Made by a program: the position numbers and the translations under genes. The notes below the pieces were generated by a model. That model saw only the letters and a program-made list of their open reading frames with translations, searched no databases and had not been told where the DNA came from. Of a stretch of DNA of 64,000 bases, positions 1 through 7,894 are shown one piece after another; position 1 is the stretch's first letter, and every line of letters starts with the position of its first letter. Source of the stretch: Sulfitobacter geojensis (lineage in GTDB: Bacteria > Pseudomonadota > Alphaproteobacteria > Rhodobacterales > Rhodobacteraceae); NCBI RefSeq assembly GCF_000622325.1, contig NZ_JASE01000005.1, positions 2,728,001-2,792,000 of the forward strand, written 5' to 3'.

Positions 1-1037
1 TCGCGCGTGGCCGCCAGCTGCATCCGCCCGCGCACGGTCGTGAGGTGGGGCAGCGTGTCAAATACATCCGCCGCATCCGCCCCGCAGGCAATCACCAGCC
101 CGCAGGCCAGCAAAACGTTTTCCGCCTGAAACCCGCCGATCAACTCCAGCCGTTTTTGATAGTCCTTACCGCACCAGGAAAACCGCAAATCCTGCCCCGT
201 CGCGTCAAACCGCTGGCCAGTTAGCTGCAAATCACCGCCATCACGCCCCACCGTGATCACCGCACACCCGCGTGCCCGCGCAATTGCCGCCATTTCAACG
301 CCCTTGGGGTCGTCAATGTTGACCACCGCCGTGCCATCTTCTGGCAACACGCGGGCGAATAGCCCCGCCTTGGCGTCGAAATAAGCCTCAAATGTCTCGT
401 GGTAATCCAGATGGTCCTGCGTGAAATTGGTAAATCCCGCCGCCTTCAACGTCACCCCGTCCAACCGGCGCTGGTCCAGACCGTGGCTTGAGGCCTCCAT
501 CGCGCCATGCGTAATCCCGTTCGCCGCCGCATCGGCCAATGCCCTGTGCAAGGTAATCGGTTCCGGCGTGGTATGGGCCAGCGGCGCGGTCCATGCCCCC
601 TCGACACCGGTGGTGCCAAGGTTGACGGCGCTCAACCCCATCTCGATCCAGATCTGGCGGACAAAAGTCGACACGGATGTTTTCCCATTGGTCCCCGTCA
701 CCGCCACCATCGTCGCGGGCTGCGCGCCGAACCACAATGCCGCTGTGCGCGACAAGACCTCGCGCGGGGCGTCCGTAACAATCACTGCCACGCCAGCCTC
801 TGCCATCACATCTGCCGCGATCACAGCGCCCTCGGCGTCCGTCAGAACCGCCGCCGCGCCCATGCGCACCGCATATTGAATAAACTCGGCTCCGTGCACA
901 CGACTGCCCGGCAAGGCAGCGAACAAGAACCCCTCGCGCACCAAACGGCTGTCGACCGCCAGTCCGGCAATATCGGGATTCGCGCCGCCCCGTGCCGTAA
1001 GCCCAAGGGAAGAAAGCGAAACACTTGATGGGCTCAT
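1..1037 (-). CDS. murE: UDP-N-acetylmuramoyl-tripeptide synthetase MurE (3' end cut by window)
   Basis: This enzyme adds the third residue, normally meso-diaminopimelate in Gram-negatives, to UDP-MurNAc-L-Ala-D-Glu in the cytoplasm. About 345 N-terminal residues are visible; the C-terminal ligase domain lies outside the window. The Mur ligase ATP loop GTNGKTS is present near residue 110, followed by the TTPEP and EASSHGL segments typical of MurE. The ATG at 1037 is chosen because it lies just downstream of ftsI with a 14-base gap and gives the usual short N-terminus MSPSSVSLSSLGL. It is the fifth gene of the dcw run mraZ-rsmH-ftsL-ftsI-murE and is probably translated from the same transcript. 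Confidence 0.96.
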   Translation of the reverse strand, partial: MSPSSVSLSSLGLTARGGANPDIAGLAVDSRLVREGFLFAALPGSRVHGAEFIQYAVRMGAAAVLTDAEGAVIAADVMAEAGVAVIVTDAPREVLSRTAALWFGAQPATMVAVTGTNGKTSVSTFVRQIWIEMGLSAVNLGTTGVEGAWTAPLAHTTPEPITLHRALADAAANGITHGAMEASSHGLDQRRLDGVTLKAAGFTNFTQDHLDYHETFEAYFDAKAGLFARVLPEDGTAVVNIDDPKGVEMAAIARARGCAVITVGRDGGDLQLTGQRFDATGQDLRFSWCGKDYQKRLELIGGFQAENVLLACGLVIACGADAADVFDTLPHLTTVRGRMQLAATR

Positions 1038-1051
1038 GGGGAAATCTTCTA

Positions 1052-2842
1052 TCAGTTATTGCTGCTGGTCAGCGTTACCATAGAGGGTTTCACAGGTTCA
1101 ACAGCGGGGCGCAGCCCCAGCAGGGGTGCGACGCGCCGGATCATCTCGGCCGCGACTGGAACAGCCGTCCAACCGGCGGTGCGGCGTGGCTTGTCACCAG
1201 AGTTTTCCGAAGGCTCGTCCAGCGTTACAATCAGCACATATTTCGGATCATGCGCCGGAAAGATCGAGGCAAAGGTCGCCAGCGTCTTTTTCTTGTAATA
1301 CCCGCCGCGTGGCTTGGGCTTGTCCGCCGTGCCGGTTTTGCCGCCGATGAAGTACCCCGGCACCCGTGCGAAACTTGCTGTGCCTTTCGCCACCACCTGA
1401 CGCAACATCATCCGCCCGTCCCGTGCGGCCCGTTCGGACATCACGCGCGGCCCTTGCTGGGGATTGGTCTGCTTGATCAATGTCGGGCGCACCTTGTAGC
1501 CGCCATTCGCAATCGCGGCATATCCTGCCGCCAGATGCATGGGCGAGGTCGACAATCCGTGACCGTAAGAGATTGTAACCGATGACAAATCCGTCCACTT
1601 CTTCGGCAACAACGGCTTGCCGCCGGCGGCTTCGACGATTTCGAACGGTGTCGCTTCGAAAAAGCCGAGGTTTTTCAGAAACTCCTGCTGGCGCTTTGCC
1701 CCGATCTGCAACGCCATCCGGCCCGTGCCGCGGTTCGACGACTTCACAATGATATCCGTCACCGACAAAGCACCGTAGTTTTTGCCCTGAAACTCGCCGA
1801 TCCGAAAACCGCCAACCTTCAGCGGTCCCTTGGTTTCGATCACCGTTTGCGCATTCACCAGACCCAGCTCAATCGCTTGGGTCGCGGCGAAAATCTTGAA
1901 CACCGATCCCAGTTCGTACACACCCTGCACCGCGCGGTTGAACAGCGGGCTGTCAGAGGCATCCCCCTCCACCGCCGGCCGGGGCCGGTTGTTGGGGTCA
2001 AACGTCGGCAGCGACACCATAGAAATCACTTCGCCGGTCTTCACGTCCATCAACACGCTTGTCGCGCCCTTGGCGTTCATCAACTTCATCCCGCCCCACA
2101 GGATCCGCTCCGAGGCAGCCTGTACCGTAAGGTCCAGCGACAACTCCAACGGCTTGCCCGCGTTCACCGGATCGCGCAGATAATCGTCGAAATATTTCTC
2201 GACGCCCGCCACGCCGATCACCTCGGCAGCATGCACGCCTTCCTTGCCATAAGACGCGCCGCCCATGATATGCGCCGCAAGCGATCCGTTGGGGTACAGG
2301 CGCATGTCGCGCGGCGCGAACAACAGACCAGGATCACCGATGTCATGCACCGCCTGCTTTTGCTCCGGGCTGATTTTCTTTTTGATCCACAGGAACTTAC
2401 GCTTGCCGGTGAAATCCTTGATCAGCCGCTCTTCATCCAGATCTGGGAAAACCTTGACCAACCCTTTGGCGGCCATCACCGGATCAACCATATGTTTGGG
2501 CTGGGCATAAAGCGCATGGGTGTCGAAATTCGTCGCCAATAGATTGCCGTGCCGGTCGACAATATCCGCACGGCTGGCCGAAATCACCGCACCGGGGGCA
2601 TGGGCGCGTGGCTCGACCGGATCAGTGCTGGCGAGCATCCCCATACGGGCACCGACGACCCCGAAGGCGCAAAAGAAAAATACGCCCAACACCAACAGGC
2701 GCCCCTCGGCCCGCAACCGCGCACCGTCGCGCATCTGCTCGTGGCGGATACGTTTGTTTTCATTCTCGATGGCGTCGGGATTTTCGCCCTTTTGGCGGGC
2801 ATCCAGAATACGCGCCAGCGGGCGCAGGGGCGTGCGGATCAT
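1052..2842 (-). CDS. ftsI: Peptidoglycan transpeptidase FtsI (PBP3)
   Basis: Septal transpeptidase that cross-links peptidoglycan in the divisome, 596 residues. A short cytoplasmic N-terminus is followed by one membrane anchor (LLVLGVFFFCAFGVVGA, about residues 50-66), a pedestal domain and a penicillin-binding domain. All three active-site motifs are visible: SVFK (S-x-x-K, near residue 312), SSN (near 367) and KTGT (near 501). The start ATG overlaps the ftsL stop by four bases, which suggests translational coupling. Length and order match alphaproteobacterial dcw clusters. Confidence 0.97.
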   Translation of the reverse strand: MIRTPLRPLARILDARQKGENPDAIENENKRIRHEQMRDGARLRAEGRLLVLGVFFFCAFGVVGARMGMLASTDPVEPRAHAPGAVISASRADIVDRHGNLLATNFDTHALYAQPKHMVDPVMAAKGLVKVFPDLDEERLIKDFTGKRKFLWIKKKISPEQKQAVHDIGDPGLLFAPRDMRLYPNGSLAAHIMGGASYGKEGVHAAEVIGVAGVEKYFDDYLRDPVNAGKPLELSLDLTVQAASERILWGGMKLMNAKGATSVLMDVKTGEVISMVSLPTFDPNNRPRPAVEGDASDSPLFNRAVQGVYELGSVFKIFAATQAIELGLVNAQTVIETKGPLKVGGFRIGEFQGKNYGALSVTDIIVKSSNRGTGRMALQIGAKRQQEFLKNLGFFEATPFEIVEAAGGKPLLPKKWTDLSSVTISYGHGLSTSPMHLAAGYAAIANGGYKVRPTLIKQTNPQQGPRVMSERAARDGRMMLRQVVAKGTASFARVPGYFIGGKTGTADKPKPRGGYYKKKTLATFASIFPAHDPKYVLIVTLDEPSENSGDKPRRTAGWTAVPVAAEMIRRVAPLLGLRPAVEPVKPSMVTLTSSNN

Positions 2843-3195
2843 AGCGGGTCCTCGTCATCAGCGGCTGCGCTGGAAACATCTACGGGGTTGGTGATCGGCA
2901 GCAGGGGGGCGGGCGGATAAGGCACCTCGTCCACCTGCCCGAACTGATCAGGATGTAGTGGCAACAGGCCCAAACGTTCAAAATTGATCTCCGCCAGATC
3001 GCGCAGCCGGTCGGGGCGGTTCTGATACGCCCACTCCGCCTTGAGCACCGCCAGACGGGCATGGGCCGCACGGATATTGGCGTGCAGCCTGTCCGCCTCG
3101 CTTAGGGCCTGCTGGGTCGCGTAATTCTCGCGGTAGGCCCAGAAGGCCAAAGCAATCACCGCAATTGTCGTCAGGATATGAAGCACTGCCCGCAT
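2839..3195 (-). CDS. ftsL: Cell division protein FtsL
   Basis: Small bitopic divisome protein of 118 residues. It has a cleavage-free N-terminal membrane segment (about residues 4-20, rich in I, A, L and V) followed by a predicted coiled coil with heptad-like spacing (QQALSEADRLHANIRAAHARL) and an ERLGLLPLHP segment typical of alphaproteobacterial FtsL. It sits two bases downstream of rsmH and overlaps ftsI by four bases. FtsL sequences are poorly conserved, so the call rests on length, topology and position between rsmH and ftsI. Confidence 0.93.
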   Translation of the reverse strand: MRAVLHILTTIAVIALAFWAYRENYATQQALSEADRLHANIRAAHARLAVLKAEWAYQNRPDRLRDLAEINFERLGLLPLHPDQFGQVDEVPYPPAPLLPITNPVDVSSAAADDEDPL

Positions 3196-3197
3196 CG

Positions 3198-4190
3198 TTA
3201 AAATCCTTTGACCATCGGCATCCCGATGGATTTTGCATCTAATGCACCGCTTGGCGCATCTGTTCTGATGGCCACCCGCAGCTTGGCCGAGCGCGAGCGC
3301 GGGTTCTCTTCCAGTTCCTGCGCATCCGGCCCGATGGCCTTGCGCTTCTTGACGGTGAATTGGGGCGCGTCCTGCGCCATTTCAGGGGCGAACCGGTTCG
3401 CATTACCCCCGCCGCCCGACCGCGCTGTCAGGAACCGTTTCACCATGCGATCCTCGACCGAATGAAAGGTCACAACGGCCAGCTGACCGCCGGGCTTCAA
3501 CGCCCGCTCCGCCGCCATAAGCCCCTGAAACAGTTCACCATATTCATTGTTAACCGCAATCCGCAGGCCCTGAAAACTGCGCGTCGCCGGATGGCTCTGC
3601 CCGGGCTTGGCGCGCGGCAAACACCCCTCGACCAGCTTGGCCAGCTTCAGTGTCGATACAATGGGGGCCTCATTGCGCGCCCGTACGATTGCCGCTGCAA
3701 TCCGGCGGCTCGCACGTTCCTCACCAAACTGAAACAGAATGTTGGCGATGACCTCTTCATCGGCCTCATTCACGATATCGGCGGCGGAGGGGCCGTCCTG
3801 CGACATCCGCATGTCCAACGGTCCGTCGCGCATAAAGGAAAACCCGCGCTCCGCCAGATCCAGTTGCATCGAGGACACCCCAAGGTCCAGCACCACACCA
3901 TCCAGATCGGACGCATATTCGTCCATCTTGGAAAACACACCGCGCTGCATTACCAGCCGGTCACCGTATTCTCCGGCCCATTCGGCTGCCATCTCGAATG
4001 CCAGTGGGTCGCGGTCGACTGCGATCACCTTGCGCGCCCCCGCTTCCAGAAACCCGCGCGTATAGCCACCCGCACCAAACGTCCCGTCCAGCCAGACACC
4101 CTCAACAGGTGCGACCGCCTCCAGAATGGGGCGCAACAGAACCGGGGTGTGGGGGGCAGAAGGTGTATCCGAAGAGGCCGCAGCAGCCAT
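3198..4190 (-). CDS. rsmH: 16S rRNA (cytosine1402-N4)-methyltransferase RsmH
   Basis: SAM-dependent methyltransferase that modifies C1402 of 16S rRNA in the ribosomal P site, 330 residues. Visible family features are [13 protein letters not shown] at the N-terminus, the SAM-binding stretch [25 protein letters not shown], and the C-terminal [12 protein letters not shown] and [10 protein letters not shown] segments. It lies directly downstream of mraZ with a five-base gap. Formerly called mraW. Confidence 0.97.
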   Translation of the reverse strand: MAAAASSDTPSAPHTPVLLRPILEAVAPVEGVWLDGTFGAGGYTRGFLEAGARKVIAVDRDPLAFEMAAEWAGEYGDRLVMQRGVFSKMDEYASDLDGVVLDLGVSSMQLDLAERGFSFMRDGPLDMRMSQDGPSAADIVNEADEEVIANILFQFGEERASRRIAAAIVRARNEAPIVSTLKLAKLVEGCLPRAKPGQSHPATRSFQGLRIAVNNEYGELFQGLMAAERALKPGGQLAVVTFHSVEDRMVKRFLTARSGGGGNANRFAPEMAQDAPQFTVKKRKAIGPDAQELEENPRSRSAKLRVAIRTDAPSGALDAKSIGMPMVKGF

Positions 4191-4195
4191 TATCT

Positions 4196-4699
4196 CTATT
4201 CCCCCGAAGGACCGTCGAGGAACGCCATCGGATCAAAGTCTTCTGGCAAATCGTCCAGCCATTCTTCTTCTTTGGCGCGCTCGACAGTGTCATATGTCTC
4301 GGTCTTCCAAATCTGGAAGGTATCACCGGCAGCAATGAAAAACGCCTCGTTCTCAAGGTCGATCTTGTTGCGCAGCTTGGCGGGCAGAACCAAACGGCCG
4401 GTTTCATCTACATTTGTCGGGAACGACTGACCGTGGAACAGGCGCTGCAACATCTTGCGCTCCATACTGCCACGCGGCAAGGCGTCGATCTTGGCGTCCA
4501 CCTCGTCAATCGCGTTCATTGTATAACATTCAAGGTAATTGCGGCGGTGATCACCATAGACAATGACCAACTCGGGGTTTTCACCCGACTTCCAGTTCGG
4601 ATCGCCAGCCTCCAGCACACGCCGAAAAGAGGCTGGAATTGAAACCCGCCCCTTCGCATCGACCTTGTGGTGGCTTTCGCCTCTGAACCTGCGGCTCAC
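4196..4699 (-). CDS. mraZ: Transcriptional regulator MraZ
   Basis: DNA-binding regulator at the head of the dcw cluster, 167 residues, composed of two SpoVT/AbrB-like MraZ repeats. The repeats carry the family signature twice: [15 protein letters not shown] near residue 12 and [14 protein letters not shown] near residue 100. The start is GTG at 4699; no in-frame ATG gives the conserved N-terminus. In other bacteria MraZ binds TGGGN repeats and represses its own operon; candidate repeats lie about 460 bases upstream (5160-5184). The acidic C-terminal tail after residue 145 is longer than in E. coli. Confidence 0.96.
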   Translation of the reverse strand: MSRRFRGESHHKVDAKGRVSIPASFRRVLEAGDPNWKSGENPELVIVYGDHRRNYLECYTMNAIDEVDAKIDALPRGSMERKMLQRLFHGQSFPTNVDETGRLVLPAKLRNKIDLENEAFFIAAGDTFQIWKTETYDTVERAKEEEWLDDLPEDFDPMAFLDGPSGE

Positions 4700-4771
4700 T
4701 GTACTTACGTCCTACTCGCAACCTTGCGTCTTGTTGTCCGTCCCACCGGAAAACAGGGTGTTAGATGTGGA

Positions 4772-4812
4772 AACGGCGGGTCTGATCTGCTGCCACTGAT
4801 CAACCCGCCGTT
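4772..4812 (-). terminator. Candidate attenuator hairpin upstream of mraZ
   Basis: A 10-bp perfect stem (AACGGCGGGT with ACCCGCCGTT) encloses a second GATC/GATC pairing. On the mraZ strand it is followed by a short T stretch (GTTTCC) 70-odd bases before the mraZ start. It could end a leader RNA. The U tract is weak, so factor-dependent ending or RNA processing is also possible. Confidence 0.5.
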
Positions 4813-5040
4813 CCTGTCCCGCTTTGCGGGGAAGTCCGACTGCGCGCGCCACCTGGGGGGATGTCTGCTCGCTCGCGCGCCGGATCTCTTGGTCTGATGA
4901 AAGCGAGGTGCCTGTATGAAACCTGCTAGGTTTTGTTTTTGTTTGGGGTCGTTTGGTGCCCCGTAGTCCCGTTCTCATCCGATGTAATAGGGATACCGTG
5001 GGAATTCATGGGCGTCTACAAAAAGTTTGGGAATTACCCC

Positions 5041-5144
5041 CAATATCTTGTTCTACACAGGCTTTGAAAACAAGATATTGTAGCGCGAGCTGGCTCAAAA
5101 TTAGCTTAAATTGTCACTCAATTCACGTCAGGCACAAGATATAG
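5041..5144 (-). repeat. Repeated AATATCTTGT elements in the dcw leader region
   Basis: On the minus strand GCGCTACTATATCTTGT (about 5150-5134) and GCGCTACAATATCTTGT (5087-5071) are near-identical direct repeats 64 bases apart. A third copy in inverted orientation (CAATATCTTGTT, 5041-5052) forms a perfect 12-base inverted repeat with 5069-5080. A partial fourth copy, TATCTTGTTCT, lies at 5225-5235. The core resembles the NrdR-box consensus (acaCwAtATaTwGtgt), and TACTAT or TACAAT inside the motif could also serve as -10 elements. No nrd gene is nearby. Confidence 0.55.
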
Positions 5145-5159
5145 TAGCGCCAAAAGACG

Positions 5160-5184
5160 CCCCACAACGTCCCATCAATTCCCA
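5160..5184 (-). promoter_or_regulatory. Triple MraZ-box-like repeat
   Basis: On the mraZ strand the sequence is TGGGA-N5-TGGGA-N5-TGGGG, with GGG recurring every 10 bases. This is the spacing described for MraZ operators in E. coli. TTGTGG, a possible -35 element, overlaps the last box, with CTATAT 17 bases downstream. The distance to the mraZ start (about 460 bases) is long but is consistent with a long leader. Confidence 0.6.
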
Positions 5185-5203
5185 AAAAACTTCACACACA
5201 GAC

Positions 5204-5212
5204 TTATCCACA
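5204..5212 (+). promoter_or_regulatory. Single perfect DnaA box
   Basis: TTATCCACA matches the DnaA box consensus. It is isolated, so it may have no role in initiation; regulation of the flanking division promoter is conceivable but unsupported. Confidence 0.35.
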
Positions 5213-5336
5213 GGCTATGTTCTTATCTTGTTCTCAAGTCAATCTGTATTTCACCCCAAGATTCAACCGAAATCCCGCAAAAGTGATTCGAAAATCGCAC
5301 CCGTCCCATGGCCGATCCGCCCCCTATCGTACCATT

Positions 5337-5372
5337 TCCCATGCATTCCCGTGCACGTTCCCATGATTTCCC
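5337..5372 (-). promoter_or_regulatory. Second GGGA repeat cluster upstream of mraZ
   Basis: CCC triplets on the plus strand at 5338, 5348, 5360 and 5370 correspond on the mraZ strand to four GGGA boxes spaced 10, 12 and 10 bases. Two of them are full TGGGA. This may be an additional MraZ site, or it may serve the divergent gene that starts at 5475. Confidence 0.4.
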
Positions 5373-5474
5373 TAAAATCGCCCCGCACCGCAGCAAACGG
5401 CGGCAAAAACCGCCAGAGCTTGCTTCTTTACCCCCAAGACGCCACAACAGCCCCAGATTTCGACGGAGAAGATA

Positions 5475-6260
5475 GTGAACACTGCATTGGCAATTTTGGC
5501 CCACGCCCTGCGTATGCTCATCTTTGAAACCACAACGACCCTGCGCGTGATCCTGCCCGCATTGATTGTGGTGATGGGATGCAGTCTGGCCATCGCTATA
5601 TTCGCGCCGGACATGATCACGCTGATGCAGACATCACCCGACACGGCCGTGCCGCCTGCCCCGCAAACCGCGCTCGGCTTTCTGGTGTTCGGCGCGATTG
5701 GCTTGATGGGCTACGCGCTGATGGCAATCCTGTGGCATCGACACGTTTTGCTTAACGGGGCAGAACGCCCCGAACACCTGCATCCCGACAGCCGCATCTT
5801 CTTTGGTTATATCTGGCGTGCAATTCTTGTGGGGTTTGCCCAGCTGCTTGCGGCCATTCCCGTGTCCGTTCTGATTGGCGTGGCAGGTGGTGTCGCGATC
5901 CTGAACAATCCCACCGGTCCGCTGGCCACGCTTTTAGGCCTGATCGGCGGCATCATCTTTCTCTGGATCGCCATGCGGCTCAGCCTTGTCCTGCCTTCCG
6001 CGGCCATTGGCCGCCCGATGCGCATGCGCAAAAGCTGGAACATCACCAAGCCCGCCGCATCCGCGCTTTGGGGTGTAGCCCTGCTGCTGTCCGGCCTTAA
6101 CATGTGTGTCTATACAGTTACGGGCCTGCTGCTGCCCGACATCGGCAGCTTTTCGATGCTGATCCATACGCTAGTCTACGTTTTGGAAGGGCTGGTTTTT
6201 GTCTCTGTGCTGACAACGCTATATGGTTACCTGGTCGAAGGCCGATCGTTGGGCCAGTAA
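5475..6260 (+). CDS. Six-helix membrane protein of unknown function
   Basis: I do not recognise a named family with certainty. The 261-residue protein has six hydrophobic segments (about residues 23-44, 66-86, 113-143, 149-174, 194-220 and 227-252) and no signal peptide. The region around residues 168-190 (MRLSLVLPSAAIGRP, then KSWNIT) resembles the conserved loop of the membrane domain found beside glycerophosphodiester phosphodiesterases and in YciC-like proteins; this is a weak resemblance. The start is GTG at 5475, preceded by GGAGAAG at a good distance. It is transcribed away from the dcw cluster and ends before a hairpin shared with mrp. Confidence 0.8.
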   Translation: MNTALAILAHALRMLIFETTTTLRVILPALIVVMGCSLAIAIFAPDMITLMQTSPDTAVPPAPQTALGFLVFGAIGLMGYALMAILWHRHVLLNGAERPEHLHPDSRIFFGYIWRAILVGFAQLLAAIPVSVLIGVAGGVAILNNPTGPLATLLGLIGGIIFLWIAMRLSLVLPSAAIGRPMRMRKSWNITKPAASALWGVALLLSGLNMCVYTVTGLLLPDIGSFSMLIHTLVYVLEGLVFVSVLTTLYGYLVEGRSLGQ

Positions 6261-6282
6261 CCACACAGCGCTGTCAAAGAGA

Positions 6283-6302
6283 CGCCACCGCAGCCGGTGG
6301 CG
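6283..6302. terminator. Hairpin between convergent genes
   Basis: CGCCACCG pairs with CGGTGGCG around a CAGC loop between the membrane-protein gene and the convergent mrp gene. On the minus strand it is followed by TCTCTTTG. It can serve transcripts from both sides and touches the last codons of mrp. Confidence 0.6.
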
Positions 6303-6303
6303 C

Positions 6304-7389
6304 TTAGGCCATCCCGCCGCGGATCAACCCGTCCGCGATCTGCGCATAGGCTTTGGCCATCACACCCTCCCCCGCAGCAACCGGCGTGCCCGCATCCCCT
6401 GCAAGCCGTGTCTCCAGATCAATTGGCAGCGCGCCCAGCAAGGGCACATCCATCTTGGCCGCTTCCGCCGCCACACCGCCACTGCCAAAGATCTCGTGCT
6501 CCGCACCGCAATCAGGGCAGACAAACATCGACATGTTCTCGATCAACCCCAGAACCGGCGTCTTCAATGTCGCGAACATATCCAGCGCCTTGCGCGCATC
6601 AATCAGCGCCACATCCTGCGGCGTGCTGACCACAATCGCGCCGCTCAACTCGGACTTGGTGCACAGGGTCAACTGCACATCCCCCGTGCCCGGCGGCAGA
6701 TCAACCAACAACACGTCCAGCTCGCCCCATTCCACCTGACCCAGCATCTGCTGCAAAGCGCCCATCAACATCGGGCCACGCCATACAACCGCCTTGCCCT
6801 CTTCCATCATAAACCCGATCGACATCAAGGTGACCCCATGGGCGTGCAACGGGATGATCGTCTTGCCATCGGGGCTGGCCGGCTTCTTGTTCACCCCCAT
6901 CATGCGCGGAATGCTCGGCCCGTAAATATCCGCATCCAGCAGCCCCACCTTGCGCCCCGCCTTGGCCAGCGCCACGGCAAGGTTCGTACTGACGGTGGAT
7001 TTCCCCACGCCGCCTTTGCCGGAGCCGATCGCCAGAATGCGCTTTACGCCTGACGGCTTGCTTGGCCCTTCCTGCGGCTTGGGGTGCCCCCCGATCTTGA
7101 GGCTGGGCGGCGCGGCAGGTTTCGCCGCTGGCCCATGCGCGGTCAGTGCTACAGTCGCCTGCGTCACACCGGGCAGCTCCGATACCACTTTTTCAGCCGC
7201 ATCGCGCAGCGGGCCCATTTGCCGCGCCACATCCGCATTCGGGGCTTCGATCACAAACCGCACGATTCCCCCCTCGACGTTCAGGGCGCGCACCAGATCA
7301 TGGGCCAACAAACTGCGCCCGTCGGGCAAACCCACCCGCTCAAGCGCGGCTTCGACATCTGCTTTGGTGACAGGGGTGGGATCAGACAT
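6304..7389 (-). CDS. apbC: Mrp/ApbC/NBP35-type iron-sulfur carrier ATPase
   Basis: P-loop ATPase of 361 residues thought to load Fe-S clusters onto apo-proteins in the cytoplasm. Residues 7-85 form a MIP18/DUF59 domain. A Pro/Ala-rich linker leads to the ATPase with a deviant Walker A (GSGKGGVGKST, about residues 122-132), the switch DADIYGPSIP, and a CPDC pair near residue 289 that would bridge the cluster between two subunits. An AAAGGAG ribosome site precedes the ATG. Confidence 0.95.
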   Translation of the reverse strand: MSDPTPVTKADVEAALERVGLPDGRSLLAHDLVRALNVEGGIVRFVIEAPNADVARQMGPLRDAAEKVVSELPGVTQATVALTAHGPAAKPAAPPSLKIGGHPKPQEGPSKPSGVKRILAIGSGKGGVGKSTVSTNLAVALAKAGRKVGLLDADIYGPSIPRMMGVNKKPASPDGKTIIPLHAHGVTLMSIGFMMEEGKAVVWRGPMLMGALQQMLGQVEWGELDVLLVDLPPGTGDVQLTLCTKSELSGAIVVSTPQDVALIDARKALDMFATLKTPVLGLIENMSMFVCPDCGAEHEIFGSGGVAAEAAKMDVPLLGALPIDLETRLAGDAGTPVAAGEGVMAKAYAQIADGLIRGGMA

Positions 7390-7615
7390 GGCGCGGCTCC
7401 TTTAAAGTACTTGCTTGCACGTGACATCGCATTTTACGCACAGGACACAAGGGGGCGCGGCCAATTGCCCACTTATTAGGCGCGCCGCCCAAGGATCGTC
7501 CAGCGGAACCATGTTCTTGCTGCATGGCAGCATTGCAAAGAAATCCATTGTGCAAGCGCAGCAAAAAGGCGATTGTAGGTACATCGAAGCGACGCAAGTC
7601 CTTCACCAGAAAGAC

Positions 7616-7695
7616 CAGACGCGTTCATCCTCCTCCCGAACAAGTCTGTATTTTAGGCGGCGGTATCTCCTCCCAGATATCGTCGCCGTTTTTTT
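7616..7695 (+). ncRNA. Free-standing cuckoo-type small RNA with two anti-SD loops
   Basis: Hairpin 1 (7616-7648) has stems CAGAC/GTCTG and GTTC/GAAC around the loop ATCCTCCTCCC. Hairpin 2 (7656-7687) has a 13-bp stem with two G-U pairs, the hexaloop CCTCCC, and is followed by seven T residues (7689-7695), so it is an intrinsic terminator. Two CU-rich loops complementary to Shine-Dalgarno sequences, the second in the terminator, is the layout I know from the Rhodobacterales 'cuckoo' RNA family. The 5' end is unknown. It lies 200 bases upstream of a DUF1127 gene on the same strand. Confidence 0.8.
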
Positions 7696-7894
7696 ATCCA
7701 AATCACCGCTGCACCCCACCTGCCGCTTCATGCAGGTGAACTGTTTCTTTATCTATTACAGTGTATTGACCCGACGTCCCCTATGCAGAAACCGCATAGC
7801 GGCATTGTCGCCATGTCCGTTGCGCGGGGCCAGATAGGGTCTATGTACCCCTCAACGAAACGTAACGATTTACAAATTTAGACGAGGCGCCCGA
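7696..7894 (+). promoter_or_regulatory. Promoter region of the DUF1127/CcsR-like locus with a perfect inverted repeat
   Basis: No gene is visible here. CTATGC (7781-7786) and GCATAG (7794-7799) form a perfect inverted repeat with a seven-base spacer, ten bases after TTGACC (7766-7771). The stretch CTCAACGAAACGTAACGATTTACAAATTT just before the gene may hold an RpoH-type promoter, since related loci are heat-shock sigma controlled, but no clean -35/-10 pair is seen. An AT-rich ACAAATTTA precedes the GACGAGGCG ribosome site. Confidence 0.4.

Larger units (their letters stand above)
4700..5158 (-). ncRNA. Long structured dcw leader, candidate UpsM-like RNA
   Basis: The 775 bases between mraZ and the next gene hold no convincing gene on either strand. 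Read towards mraZ, the last 280 bases can form several hairpins: AACCT/AGGTT near 4920-4932, a GC-rich CGCGC stem region around 4845-4880, CCCGC/GCGGG at 4818-4830 and a strong terminator-like stem at 4772-4812. In Rhodobacter sphaeroides the 5' leader of mraZ yields the abundant small RNA UpsM by termination and processing. Position and architecture here fit a homologue, but I cannot compare primary sequence. The 5' end is a guess placed just downstream of the MraZ-box repeats. Confidence 0.45.

Noticed and set aside
5204-5212. Replication origin at the DnaA box
   Set aside because: Only one perfect box is present, with no dnaA, gidA or parAB genes nearby and no cluster of boxes.
5111-5527. 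138-residue open frame across the dcw upstream region
   Set aside because: No ribosome site or domain pattern, rich in Ser/Pro/Lys as expected of a chance frame, and it runs through the GGGA repeats and over the real GTG start at 5475.
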